Shown: piece by piece, positions 1 through 10,150 of the stretch | Numbering within the stretch: the stretch's first letter is position 1 | Layout: each line of letters begins with the position of its first letter | Assembly: GCA_946902985.2 (NCBI GenBank) | Contig: OX336398.1 | Coordinates: 228,495,556 to 228,559,555, forward strand | Source: Meconema thalassinum | Taxonomy: Eukaryota; Arthropoda; Insecta; Orthoptera; Tettigoniidae | Reading direction: 5' to 3' | Length of the DNA stretch: 64,000 nucleotides | Made by a program: the position numbers and the translations under genes | The notes under the pieces: generated by a model | The model's input: only the letters and a program-made list of their open reading frames with translations | Told to the model about the DNA's origin: nothing | The model's database searches: none

Positions 1-636
1 ATCAGAGACCCTTGCTAGCCCGCTCGCTCGCGGCGCGAGCCTGTCTCCCGCCAGGCACTTTGCCGTTTTGCGGCGCTCGCGCGGAATTGAGTCATTGAGT
101 ATAGGAATTTGTACTCAAATTTGTACTTCAATGTGATCCTTGACCAATTTTTTTTACGAACTGACTTACGGGGAGCGATTGTCAACTTATTTTCAACAAG
201 ATTCTGCCACTGCTCACAATGACGAAGCATCCATCACAGAATTGCGTCGCATTTTTGGTACTAGGATTATAAATCGGAAAGTGTGGCCCCCGCGAAGCCC
301 AGACTTATCACCATGTGACTTTTATTTGTGGGGGACGCTTAAAATAGAGTGTATGCGAGAAACCCTCACACTGTAAATGAGCTTAAAGATTATATTACAG
401 TTGAAATACAGTCAATCGGTGCTGAGGAACTTCAGTGAGTAAATGCCAGGTTCATAAAAAGGTGCCAGCGATGTGTAGCAGTGAATGGTGAACATTTTCA
501 GCACCAGCTGTAAACTAGGTAAGTACAAATTCCTATACTGAATGACTCAGTGCCGTGATGGTGCCGCATAACGGCAAAGTGCGTGGCGGGAGACAGGCTC
601 GCGCCACGGGCGAGCGGGCTAGCGAGGGTCTCCGAT
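1..636 (+). mobile_element. Mariner-like DNA transposon relic with long TIRs (left end at window edge)
   Basis: Bases 1 to about 115 and 521-636 are inverted copies of each other (left starts ATCAGAGACCCTTGCTAGCC; the right end read backwards starts ATCGGAGACCCTCGCTAGCC), with scattered mismatches. Between them lies a plus-strand transposase C-terminal fragment. Long TIRs around a short transposase remnant indicate an internally deleted Tc1/mariner-superfamily element. The left tip coincides with the window start, so the TIR may extend further and the target duplication cannot be checked. The TIRs are rich in CpG-containing GCGCG runs, unlike the AT-rich surroundings. Confidence 0.75.
140..513 (+). 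pseudogene. Mariner-like transposase, C-terminal fragment
   Basis: The readable piece at 140-376 contains FQQDSATAH (second catalytic Asp region) and WPPRSPDLSPCDFYLWG (third acidic residue region), the signature of the catalytic core of Tc1/mariner transposases. By my count 38 residues separate the two aspartates, so this is not the classical DD34D or DD34E spacing. Near 362 a one-base shift moves the reading into another frame, where C-terminal-like sequence continues (VNELKDYITVEIQSIG), passes one stop at 436-438 and ends at 511-513. The N-terminal DNA-binding domain and first catalytic Asp are absent. The gene is dead. It sits between the two TIRs of the relic and is probably a leftover of internal deletion. 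The superfamily is clear; the subfamily is not. Confidence 0.7.
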
Positions 637-639
637 ACA

Positions 640-845
640 TACAAACTGGACTCCCTGAAGCTTACTGTATGTCCACTCTGCGCGCGCATGTCATTCGCAT
701 GATCCATTCTTGTTCACAGCAGGTAGTGTTTCGGTATAAAATTATGAGATCTCAGTAACATTAGAGATAATTTGCATTATTATTATTTAGGCAGATAGTC
801 TCCATGTACCACTACTTGCTAAAACTATTTTCATTTTAGTCTTTA
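640..845. other. Unassigned AT-rich spacer
   Basis: I see no open frame of note, no inverted repeat and no recognisable repeat between the mariner-like relic and the T-rich block. Confidence 0.4.
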
Positions 846-1265
846 ACCCTTTATTGGTCAGATTTTTTCCCCGTAAGTTATGCTTTTTAAATTTCTTTTT
901 TGCTTTAGGTTTTTTGTCTCTTTATTGTTATCTTTTCTAACCGATTTTGATTGTATTTTGATTTCTGGTTTGGGTTTCATATTTGGTTTTGGTTTCGATT
1001 GGGTTTTTACTTTTCTGTTTATTTTTACTGTTGTTTCGATGTTTTTGTCTTGAACTTTCGCTCTTAATTTTTGTTTTTTGTTTCTTTCTTTGGATTCATG
1101 TTTTCTGCTTTTTCGATTTGGTGCTTCTTTTTTTTGAATTATCTTTGTTTTTTACTTTTGCTGTTGTGTTTCTTATTTCAGTTTTTGGTCATCTGTTTCA
1201 CTTTTGTTTTAATGCCTGTGTTTTGCGTTCGTATTTATATTTTTCTTTCGATTTTCTTTATTCAG
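845..1265. repeat. T-rich low-complexity block, copy 1
   Basis: The plus strand is dominated by runs of T broken by GC, GG and C (TTTTCTGCTTTT, TTTTGTTTTTTG). The same style recurs at 39690-40200 and 47890-48470, always T-rich on the plus strand. The right edge (CAGTAGGAGAAGCAGATCC, then CTTCCACAAAAACAAA) resembles the edge of copy 2 (CAGTAGAAGAAGAAGGTCC, then CCTCCACAAATAA), so copies 1 and 2 look like one dispersed family. The long hydrophobic open frames here are by-products of base composition. Confidence 0.6.
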
Positions 1266-1364
1266 TAGGAGAAGCAGATCCTGGATATAGCCTATATATT
1301 TTTTCAGAAATATCTTCACTTCCACAAAAACAAATTTGATTTAAATAATACAAAAGCGATTCTA

Positions 1365-1435
1365 CTCTTGGGAAATGCTGGGATGGTTCCTAACTTAAGG
1401 CCACGGCCACCTCCTTCCCAATCCTATCCTCAATT
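1365..1435 (+). repeat. SINE body fragment (GGCCACGGCC type)
   Basis: GGGATGGTTCCTAACTTAAG followed by GCCACGGCCACCTCCTTCCC matches the middle of the SINE split by the Gypsy element (13530-13758 plus 27980-28256). Only this short piece remains. Confidence 0.55.
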
Positions 1436-1439
1436 TACA

Positions 1440-1510
1440 AATACAATCAGTAGTACAGCCATCACAATAACACAGGCTACATGACCTTAATGTTGTAGTC
1501 CCTAAAATAA
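1440..1510 (-). repeat. Dispersed repeat D1 fragment
   Basis: Read on the minus strand this gives the sequence TGTGTTATTGTGATGGCTGT, shared with 34865-35155, 38541-38763 and other fragments in the window. Confidence 0.45.
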
Positions 1511-1849
1511 GCAAAAGCAACAACAACCTTCGATGATATACTCGTTTATTGTGCTTATGGTAGTGGAGGGCGTGGAACGCAGGTTGAAGATTGCGGCAGG
1601 TTGGTTGCCATGGAAACCATAAGAGGATGAACTGTCAACAAGAAGGCGAATACAGTGTTAAGGACAAACGACTTGACTGACAGCGATGTGCAAATCAGTG
1701 AAGCAACTTCTTTGTTTTCCCCCTTGGAGCTGCTTGAGGGATTGGCTACTGTGCGAGGGTTCGTTTGTTTCCTCTTCTCTCTGACAAGATCAGGCAGGTC
1801 GCCGCACCGGAGTATTGAGCTAAGGTCTGCTGTTTTTGTGAGAAGACTT

Positions 1850-1990
1850 ACGGTGTTTGTTTGTTTGTCTGTCTGTCTTCAAGAGAGCCTCTTTCTCACT
1901 CTGCCAGGAACTAATTAAGAAAATCAAAGTTTCAAAGAAGAGTTAATCTTCCGATAAAGAGGAAACAGTCACTGCAAATAGTTATATTTT
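1850..1990 (+). repeat. Dispersed repeat shared with 6450-6600
   Basis: GCCAGGAACTAATTA and CAAAGAAGAGTTAATCTTCC occur here and, with a few changes, at 6450-6600. This is an unnamed interspersed family. The preceding GTTTGTTTGTCTGTCTGTC run is simple repeat. The stretch before it, 1510-1850, has no recognisable gene. Confidence 0.5.
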
Positions 1991-2185
1991 TTCATGTTTG
2001 TAAATTTAAAATTAAACTATAGGAAAGGCGTTCTCAAACAGGTGCTCTTTAAATGAAAGTTGGTGCTCCCGTCATACAAATCAAAACGTGCTCCCCCGCG
2101 CACAACCAGAATAATAGTGTTTTTATCACAAGTTTTGACAGTCAAAAGTGTTATCAATTTGTGAATCAAAAGTTTTAATCTACAG

Positions 2186-2400
2186 TGCACAGTGGTCAAG
2201 CTGATTGCCTCTCGCCAAGGTAGAACGGGTTCGATTCCCGTGAAATATTTTGAGGTGAAATGCCGTGTCCTGTGGTTCGTATTCCACGTAAACAGGATGG
2301 TGATAACGCTAATTGTTGTTTTAGGGGGCCTAACATCTAGCTTATCGGCCCCTAATGGTTTGGGTGACAGTGAAATGAAAGGTGATCAAAACTAAAACTA
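2186..2400 (+). repeat. tRNA-derived SINE (CAAGGTAGA family), copy 1
   Basis: A tRNA-like head (TCTCGCCAAGGTAGAACGGG) runs into a box-B-like GGTTCGATTCC and then a body with CCGTGTCCTGTGGTTCGTAT and TCCACGT. The same order is found at 60228-60420. The tail region 2322-2385 (GTTTTAGGGGGCCTAACATC, TTATCGGCCCCTAA) recurs alone at 3017-3060. Confidence 0.65.
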
Positions 2401-3155
2401 ACTACTCTCTTACAAACTAGAAGAGGAAATATTAACAACAAGGAGAAGAATGTAAATAAAAGACTGGAGGAAAGGAAATGCCCTCAACCCTCGAAGAATG
2501 AGAATTGAGGGCCTTGGAAGAAAGGAGAGCCAAGAAAGGTAGAGAGGAAAGGGAAAGAGGAGAGGTCCCACCCCAAAGGCAATGGGAAAAAGGGGGAAAA
2601 CTTGACCCAGCCCAGGAATCTCTTTGGGTCGCCAAATCCCAAATTCACCGGCCGTGAGCCCTTGAGGGTGTAGCACGTTCCCGGGTGCACCAGAAGTGGT
2701 CGCGCTACATACACCCTGCCTCCTATTAGGGCCTTCACCAGAAGGCAGGAGTTATCAGGAAAAGAAAAACAAGAGGTATGACCCTGTGAAGAATGAGGGA
2801 TTCAGAATGTTGAGAGAAAGGCCAATAATCCATGATGGAAATCACTAAATGTACTTACAAAATAATGGAAAGCATCCTGAAGAAACCAGAATCCCCTTTT
2901 TAGTTCGAATTGGCTTCCTTGGGAATCAAAATAAGCAGTGATGGACGAACGCAAAGAGGCTTTAAAATAGTTTGGCAAGGCAAGGGAAACTTCTCTACAG
3001 TAAATGATGATGATAATTTTGTTCTAAGGGGCCTACCATCTAGGTTATCGGTCCCTATCTCTACAGTAAAGAAATCTGGTGATATCAAATACAGATTTAG
3101 ATATCTGAAGCGTGGTGACCAATGGAAGTGGAACTTGGATTTTTAGTGCAGCAGA
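2400..3155. other. Unassigned region with a purine-rich stretch
   Basis: From 2400 to about 2620 the plus strand is purine-rich (GAAGGAAAGG and GGAAAAAGGGGG type sequence). Bases 3017-3060 repeat the element tail seen at 2322-2385. I recognise no gene. Confidence 0.4.
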
Positions 3156-3159
3156 AAAT

Positions 3160-3450
3160 ACGAGAATAGTAGCATTTTAGATGTGGTGTTTCAGGAGAAT
3201 GATGTAGATTACATGGATCGAAGAGGTATTAAGACGAGTGAGGAAGGTGAAATTACTGGCGAGTGCTAATAAAGATAAGAAATAAGTTGGTTGGGGACAT
3301 ACTAAGACACCCAGGAATACCAGACTTACTTATGGAAGGAAGGTTCGAGGACAAGAACTGTAGGTTAAAATATGTTAAACAGATTGCCTTGGATGCAGAA
3401 TGTGGTAAGAAACAGAAAGATCAGGAGTAGATTGCTGCATCAAACTACAG
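3160..3450 (+). pseudogene. RTE-like LINE, 3' end fragment
   Basis: Degenerate plus-strand copy of the C-terminal coding end of the LINE that is better preserved on the minus strand at 28915-29700. Shared landmarks are the GAGGTATTAAGACGAGTG stretch (the EEVLRRV region), GGTTGGGGACATACTAAGAC (VGHILRHPG region) and AAATATGTTAAACAGATTGC (EYVKQI region). Frameshifts and stops abound. It is 5' truncated and ends where the simple repeat begins. Confidence 0.6.
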
Positions 3451-3456
3451 TATTCG

Positions 3457-3682
3457 TATTTATTTATTTATTTATCTATTTATCTATGCATGTATTTATC
3501 TATTTATGTATGTATTTATCTATTTATTTATGTATGTATTTATTTATTATTTATGTATTTATTTGTGTACATATTTATGTATGTATGTATGTATCTATTT
3601 ATTTATGTATGTATTTATCTATTTATTTATGTATTTATTTATTAATCTATTTATTTATGTATGTATTTATTATTTATGTATG
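3457..3682. repeat. TATTTATG-type simple repeat, left half
   Basis: Irregular tandem TATTTATT/TATG units that continue at 5152-5515 after the Tc1 transposon. Read on the minus strand they are TAAATAAATA, the tail of the LINE at 5516-6060. The long open frames across it are composition artefacts. Confidence 0.8.
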
Positions 3683-3928
3683 TACACACATCAAAAAAAG
3701 TTTTGCATCACCTCGGTTCCCAGATCTCCGGCATATAGACGTTGACTGTGTATATTGTATCCAAGATACAGTCCCTTTGACTGTTCATAGATGTCACTAA
3801 AACTGCTCAAAGATGTAAACAACCATGTATGAGCAGGGCCTATTAGACGGAGGGGGTACGACAGCCGATCAGTTCCAGTCATTCCACCAGGACGAAGGTA
3901 CGCTGCTCATGTTGTCTGTAGTTCTACC

Positions 3929-4954
3929 ATGCCTAGAAGGTCAATACCGCAGTTCGATCGCGTCCGCATTGTTACTTTGTGTCAAGAAGGGCTCTCAACA
4001 AGGGAAGTTTCCAGGCGTCTCAGAGTGAACCAAAGCGATGTTGTTCGGACATGGAGGAGGTACAGAGATACAGGAACTGTCGATGACAGGCCTCGCTCAG
4101 GCCGCCCAAGGGCTACTACTGTAGTGGATGACCGCTACTTACGGATTGCCGCTCGGAGGAACCCTGACAGCAATGCCACCATGTTGAATAATGCGTTTCG
4201 TTCAGCCACAGGACGTCGTGTTTCAACTCAAACTGTGCGCAATAGGCTGCATGATGCGCAACTTCACTCCCGACGTCCATGGCGAGGTCCAGCTTTGCAA
4301 CCCCGACACCATGCAGCGCGGTACAGATGGGCCCAACAACATGCTGAATGGACCCCACGGAATTGGCATCACGTTCTCTTCACCGATGAGTGTCGCATAT
4401 GCCTTCAACCAGACAATCGTCGGAGACGTGTTTGGAGGCACCCTGGTCAGGCTGAACGTCTTAGACACACTGTCCAGCGAGTGCAGCAAGGTGGTGGTTC
4501 CCTGATGTTTTGGGGTGGCATTATGTGGGGCCGACGTACGCCACTGGTGGTCATGGAAGGCTCCGAAACGGCTTTACGATACCTGAATGACATCCTCCGA
4601 CCCATAGTGCAACCATATCGGCAGAATATTGGAGAGGCATTTGTCTTCATGGACGACAATTCTCGACCTCATCGTGCACATCTTGTGAATGCGTTCCTTC
4701 AAGATAACGACATCGCTCGACTACAGTGGCCAGCATGTTCGCCAGACATGAACCCTATCGAACATGCCTGGGATATGTTGAAAAGGGCTGTTTATGGACG
4801 TCTTGACCCACCAACCACTCTGAGAGATTTACGCCGAATTGTCGTTGAGGAGTGGGACAATTTGGACCAACAGTGTCTTGATGAACTTGTGGATAGTATG
4901 CCACGGCGAATACAGGCATGCATCAATGCAAGAGGACGTGCTACTGGGTATTAG
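3929..4954 (+). CDS. Tc1-family transposase
   Basis: 341 aa, the usual length for Tc1 transposases. It cuts the element out and rejoins it at TA sites in nuclear DNA. The N-terminal part (residues about 1-110) has the paired-type helix-turn-helix region (LSTREVSRRLRVNQSDVVRT) and a GRPR AT-hook-like linker at about 58-61. The catalytic core has D153 in FTDE, D243 in MDDNSRPH and E278 in SPDMNPIEHAW; 34 residues separate the last two, the DD34E spacing of Tc1. The ATG follows TCTACC, and no upstream ATG extends the frame convincingly. No stop or frameshift is present. An AATAAA lies 90 bp after the stop. Family identity is secure; activity is inferred from the intact frame and TIRs. Confidence 0.95.
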   Translation: MPRRSIPQFDRVRIVTLCQEGLSTREVSRRLRVNQSDVVRTWRRYRDTGTVDDRPRSGRPRATTVVDDRYLRIAARRNPDSNATMLNNAFRSATGRRVSTQTVRNRLHDAQLHSRRPWRGPALQPRHHAARYRWAQQHAEWTPRNWHHVLFTDECRICLQPDNRRRRVWRHPGQAERLRHTVQRVQQGGGSLMFWGGIMWGRRTPLVVMEGSETALRYLNDILRPIVQPYRQNIGEAFVFMDDNSRPHRAHLVNAFLQDNDIARLQWPACSPDMNPIEHAWDMLKRAVYGRLDPPTTLRDLRRIVVEEWDNLDQQCLDELVDSMPRRIQACINARGRATGY

Positions 4955-5043
4955 AGGTAGTGGTGTGTACTGCAATCTGGACCACAAATGCTGAAAGTCT
5001 AGCTGTATGATGGTACAACATGCAATGTGTGGGTCTCATGAGC

Positions 5044-5049
5044 AATAAA
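5044..5049 (+). terminator. Poly(A) signal of the Tc1 transposase gene
   Basis: AATAAA between the transposase stop codon and the right TIR, on the coding strand. Confidence 0.6.
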
Positions 5050-5151
5050 ACGAGCTGAAATGTTGTTTGTGTTGATCTCTATTCCCTTTGTATTTAACGG
5101 TTCCGGAACTCTTGGAACCGAGGTGATGCAAAACTTTTTTTGATGTGTGTA

Positions 5152-5515
5152 TTTATTTATGTACATATTTATGTATGTATCTATGTATTTATGTATGTAT
5201 TTATCTATTTATTTACGTATTTATTTATTAATCTATTTATTTATATATGTATGTATTTATTTTTAATTTATTTATTTATGTATTTATGTATTTATTTATG
5301 TATGTATTTATTTATGTATGTATGTATTTATTTATATATGTGTTTGTTTATTTATTTATTTATGTATTTATTTATTAATGTATTTATGTATTTATGTATT
5401 TATTTACTTTTTTATTTAGTTATGTATTTATTTATTTATTTACTTATTTATTAATTTATTTATGTATTTATGTATTTATTTATTTATTTATGTATTTATT
5501 TATTTATTTATTTAG
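5152..5515. repeat. TATTTATG-type simple repeat, right half
   Basis: Continuation of the repeat at 3457-3682. It ends at AGCGTATGGCCC, which on the minus strand is the junction GGGCCATACGCT-AAATAAATA, so the repeat is the 3' tail of the adjoining minus-strand LINE. Confidence 0.8.
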
Positions 5516-6060
5516 CGTATGGCCCATACTATCATGTAATATACAGAAATAAATGATACATATTTACATTACAAGGAAACAACGAACAACAAAAGACACC
5601 TTACGATTGGAAGTCAAGATCATTGATCCACTGTATTGCTGCTGGAGTTGCCATTAAGAAATCCTCTTGGCTGCCTGTGCACGGCCGCGTTTCACATCCG
5701 CTCACAATATAGTGGATGGTCTGTCGCGCAGCTGTCGGCAACTTGTTCCATTTAAACAGCATGTCTCTGCACCTACCATGGCCTGTTCTTATTCTATTCA
5801 GGGCAGTCCATGTTTTACGTGGTAGCTGGAATCCACTTGGTAGTTTGAAACCCTAGAACATACTTTGTAGGTGCATCTCCGTTGCTGCTTCCCACTGTCT
5901 TTTCCCCTCTGTAGTTGGATCGTAGCCTCTAGCAACCATGTCAGACGCGTTACGTATCCCTGGATGGCGTGAACGTAATCTGTGTTGATTAAGAGTGGGC
6001 AGATCTTCATGTACAGGTAGATCAGGATTGCTTAAGATTTTAGTGAATTCCTTGATAAAT
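5516..6060 (-). pseudogene. Jockey/I-like LINE, C-terminal and 3' UTR fragment
   Basis: Minus-strand reading gives the conserved end of a jockey-type non-LTR retrotransposon ORF2: LPTLNQHRLRSRHPGIRN, then PRKTWTALNRIRTGHGRC, the region downstream of reverse transcriptase in jockey/I-clade proteins, and a terminal ATPAAIQWINDLDFQS ending at the stop 5601-5603. An in-frame stop lies at 5853-5855, so the copy is dead. Only the last 150 or so codons survive; the RT catalytic motifs are missing through 5' truncation. The 3' UTR is short and ends GGGCCATACGCTAAATAAATA, running into the simple-repeat tail that holds the Tc1 element. The same tail motif ends SINEs elsewhere in this window, suggesting this LINE family supplies their reverse transcriptase. 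Confidence 0.75.
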
Positions 6061-6450
6061 CAGATGGCATTATTCCAGGCAAAAGCGGTAGCCAATGAAT
6101 TGGTGTAGACCGAATTGCGCCAGTTATTATGCGCATAGTGGAATTCAGTTGAGTATCAATAAGTCTTGTGTGATGACTGTTCACCACTACTGGAGCACTT
6201 GAATACACCAAGCCTAAGGCTGAAGACCGTAATACACTTGCTCAAGAACCCCAGGTGGTTCCACAAAGCTTATGGATGATGTTATTACGTGAAGACTCAA
6301 ACAAGAAAACCACACTCTTACATAGCCGGGAATTTAACCTTGGACCTCCGAACGTTAGCTACCCAAAACGGTCTCAAATCGAGCCTAAGACACCTCGACG
6401 AACCTGAAAGAGAAGTGTAAGAGAAGACGAATACTTTCCAACCCTTGTGT
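6060..6450. other. Unassigned region
   Basis: No gene or recognised repeat seen between the LINE fragment and the next dispersed repeat. Confidence 0.4.
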
Positions 6451-6600
6451 TTGCCTGCTTGTCTTTCTGTTGATCAACGGCTCACGAGCGCTCCTCTCTC
6501 CCTCCGCCAGGAACTAATTACGGAATCAAATCTTCAAAGAAGAGTTAATTATCCGATAAGATATCCTGCAGAGAGAGTTGATCACTTGAAATAATTACGT
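6450..6600 (+). repeat. Dispersed repeat shared with 1850-1990
   Basis: GCCAGGAACTAATTACGGAA and CTTCAAAGAAGAGTTAATTA match 1850-1990. Confidence 0.5.
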
Positions 6601-6714
6601 GTTACATTGCTTTGATGTTTGGAGAACTGAGGTAGCTATGCAGGATAACGTCCTTGAAACACCTAGCAAAGGATTCTTGTACAAGGTTGTTGTTATTGTA
6701 GATTTGTTTAGTGG

Positions 6715-6790
6715 CTTTCCTACATCGTGGTCATTAAGCCCCGTGCACTTGAGTGCGTGTAGAATTTTTCTGATAACCTGTCAATTTTTA
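6715..6790 (+). repeat. Dispersed repeat D1 fragment
   Basis: TCGTGGTCATTAAGCCCCGT followed by TCTGATAACCTG matches the D1 family best seen at 34865-35155. Confidence 0.45.
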
Positions 6791-6804
6791 AACGGTAGGA
6801 ACTC

Positions 6805-6985
6805 CGTCTTCACGAAGGAATTCATGATGAAATCAATAAATGTAAACAAAAATAGGCTAATGGAATGCAGCCGAAAGGAATTGTCTGGTGAAAAGCCAAA
6901 GGAAGTAGGAGACTATTGTTTCTTAGGAAGCAACATAACAAAAGTCTGTTCACCGAGTCGAAATAGTGCGCGTAAATACTTGCAC
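6805..6985 (+). pseudogene. RTE-like LINE fragment
   Basis: Plus-strand sequence encodes KEFMMKSINVNKN...MECSRKE...GDYCFLGSNIT, matching the stretch KEFMMKINKCKTKILECSRN and GDFCYIGSKIT of the LINE at 28915-29700. Short and frameshifted; not functional. Confidence 0.65.
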
Positions 6986-6999
6986 GTGGTCACTTGACT

Positions 7000-9900
7000 G
7001 CCTGGACAGGGAAACACGCCCAGTTCACGTCATCGGCTCTGCGGACAGGGGTGGTGTATTCTTTGAATACACGGTACGAGAGATATAATGTCTATTGCTC
7101 TTTGCATGTTCATTTTTTCCTTCCTCCTTGCCAAACACCAACAGTGATCATCTGTTTTCTCCCTGTTGAGCATGTCTCTTATGTCTTCATAAGTATGTTT
7201 CAGATATATAACTTCTGTGATCCACCTAGCGCTATCTAGTAGCGATCCTCTGAAGCTACTCAATTCCTCATCGTGCAAGAGGACTTACTTATCCATTTGG
7301 CTACCAGATCTCGTTACCATCGTCAGCTATTTTCTCCTTGAGCAAGAGGACTACGTCTACTTCTCTACTCACCATACTGCGCTAGTATCATCTATCAACT
7401 CCTTGAAGACCAGCTCAGCAAGAGAAGAGAATTTATTGTTAATAAGTTGGTTATGCTGATATGTATACCTTTTGTTTCCTACCCCCACTCTCTCCCCTTC
7501 CTAGGACCTTCCGTGCTTCGTTTTGCTGCTCTCACTTCTTAGTCGGCAGCCGCAGTAATCAGTTAAGGCTCAACCAGAGCCAGCCTCCTGACCTAACGAG
7601 GCAGTTTTTAAATTCCACGCCATGTTGGAACTTTAAGTATTAGTGAAGAACTTCACCTTCGCCATGCAACAAAGATAAGTACCTGATTCAAGTTTTAACC
7701 TCATCTTCATGGTTTTAACTTCCTCGTGTTTTAACTATCTTTTATAGGCAGTGTGAAACTATTTACTTTGGGGCAATAATCACTCTTCGTGGGATTTGCC
7801 ATGTTGAGCTTTTTTCTTGTATAAGCCAACCTTACTAAAAAGAGCTTTTCTTAAGCGATTCAAACGAGAAACCCTCTCGCTACGTGGGATATTATCTAAT
7901 ACCCACTGCCTATAATTATAAAACTATTTCCTCCGTTGGATTTTCTCAACCCCATTTTCTGCTAAGGTCGTTCTGGAACCTTCTAGAACTTGTTCTCTAT
8001 CTGTGAGTCCTTCCATCATGTATTTCTCACGTACTTGGGAGAAATTTGTTTAAAACTAAATTACTACAATAGTGAATTTTCGTCCTCCGCTGGAACCTCT
8101 GGAAAATTCTATGGCGCATTTCATTGTAAATTACAACTTTTTCAAGAAATAGACTTTCACCTACATAGTGCAATCAGTTATCTCCATAATTGCAATAACT
8201 TTTATTTCTCATAAACTTCAGTGTTTCTCCAGTGAACTTTGCATCCATCTTTACAGGCTATAGTGATAATCAGTGCTTGCTCCACTCTTCTACCGCGTCG
8301 CGATCGTCCGGTTATATTAAATACGGCCATGAACATTGTCCCTATATCCCAATGATCTTTCCTTAACCTTCTACTAACAACCATTATTTATGAAATCGTA
8401 ACTTTCTATAAGGTGTCATTCCAAGAAGTGCCCTTCCATTTTGTTGGTTTATCATTAAGTAATTCTGCATAATTGCGTGTCTAGCACACGTTTCAAACTT
8501 AAATTGTTCCTCCCTTCAAAAGCAGGGAAAACAATTCTCTCAACTCTTGAGTGAGTTATTTTTTGGTCTCGCTAAATGAAAACTGCCTCATTTGACTGGC
8601 GAGTCTTATTCAAAGTATCAGAGGTCTAGAACCTTCCTTCTGACCAACTCTTCAGGTTCACAGTAAGTGACCTGCCCTCTTTGCATAATTCTTATATTAA
8701 CTCTGTATAAATATAAGAAGTTATAGGAACTTCTATTTTATTTTTCACGTTGTTATTATTGTTATTTTCAAAGTTGTCACTGTCTCTAGAACATTCTCTC
8801 CAGAATTTCTTAAGGTGCACTTTTTGTATTTCAATTTACGTTCAAGCTTTAATTATTTTATTGTTCATTTGTTCAAATCTTATAAAGATTTCAGAAACAT
8901 GTAAGGTTTGAAACCTTTTAAATTGTCAATTGCCTGGAGCAACCGGTTAATGTGGAGAGGTCTGCGACCCTATTTATTAAAAAGTTCAAATGAACTATGT
9001 TAATTAAAATTATATTACATACTTGTTAATTCCCTCGAATTTTTTCTAATTGTAAAATAAACTCATCTTTTCCCTTTGCTTTTTCATTTTCGAATATAAA
9101 GTTTAGGCAAAATCCTGTCTTCCTTGACTCTCCTCACTCAATGATATTAAAATCATTAATAGAGCTTTCACCATTTGTTGCATTTGGGCAGAAACTCTTA
9201 ATTTTCACCTTACTAAAGTTCTTCTTAGCGATAATAGCTAATTCTAATTGGCCAGTAAGGCAAGTAAAGTTCGCTCAGCCAACTACCTGCTTGTGGAGAC
9301 CCTCTCCGAAAACTTATGGTCAGTTTTCAAAAAAAGAAGTGTTTCTTTTTGTCTAAACTTTTAGCCGGCTCCTCGCTGAGTAAAAGCTTAGCCATTGTCC
9401 AATGCAACCATTGGTTCATTTACCAAGATTACTCAATAAGGCATAATCTTTTATCATATTCCTTCTTAGAGACACTTGGTCGCCCTTACAGGAACTCCAC
9501 AATTTTGGAAATTGAAAATACCAAGCTTGAGTTAAATCATTGGCATTCTTCGAATTACCTTGTAAAACCTAATTTCTTTGAGAAAACATACAGTAAATTT
9601 GTTCCTTTAAGTCTTGCCAGACCATCACCCTTCCCCATAGTACTTTTATACGTGCTGGGGAGGAAATATACCAAAGCCTCTCTCTCGCAAACCGCTCAAG
9701 TCCTAGCTGCGGTTCCCGTTAGCCTCGACCAAGCTCGTACCTACTTTAGGTATCCGAGAGTTAATTTCTATTGGCGACTTCTTCTAAGTGTATTTAAACT
9801 TCAACTTATTACTTTGTGGGACTCTCCTCCTATTCTTCTATCCTTCTTTTCCAATTCCAAAATCTACTTCCTTCTTTTCATCATCTTCCCTTGGTGGGTG

Positions 9901-10150
9901 GGTTATTCCCTAACCTATAATCTACCCAAGGGGTAGCCAAGAAGCTCTGAGATCATTAGTCATACCGTAGCTCTAGGAAAGACAAGACTTTCTGCACTGT
10001 ATACTGTTGTCTATCATTAGCAGTTAAGAACTAATGAATTAATTAATTACTTGAATAAATACGAACAATAAATAAACCGCGCTGTAGCATGTAACCTTCA
10101 CATTGTAACCTTCCCGAGTTACAAAGAGACTGAACCCGTGTTCTGGGGAG
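7000..10150. other. Unassigned AT-rich region
   Basis: 3.1 kb without a recognisable protein. The longest open frame (9316-9936, 206 aa, plus) matches nothing I know and has no clear domain. Around 10040-10150 AATAAATAAACC is followed by CCTTCACATTGTAACCTTCC, which could be the poly(A) region and U5 of an old LTR, but I could not find a matching second LTR or a convincing TG...CA pair. Confidence 0.4.

Larger units (their letters stand above)
3685..5149 (+). mobile_element. Complete Tc1 transposon
   Basis: 1465 bp with perfect 36-bp terminal inverted repeats (CACACATCAAAAAAAGTTTT and onward, 3685-3720 and 5114-5149), each flanked by the TA target dinucleotide (3683-3684, 5150-5151). It carries one uninterrupted transposase gene. 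Intact gene, perfect TIRs and a TA duplication mean a recent insertion that could still be mobile. It landed in a TATTTATG simple repeat, which offers many TA targets. Confidence 0.95.

Noticed and set aside
983..1339. Very hydrophobic 118-aa frame that looks like a membrane protein
   Set aside because: Product of the T-rich low-complexity block; TTT codons give Phe and Leu runs.
3372..3800. 142-aa frame of Tyr, Ile and Phe repeats (and the similar one at 5140-5454)
   Set aside because: Translation of the TATTTATG simple repeat crossing into the Tc1 TIR.
9316..9936. 206-aa open frame on the plus strand
   Set aside because: No recognisable motif, hydrophobic patches scattered, no neighbours or repeats that support it; probably chance in AT-rich DNA.
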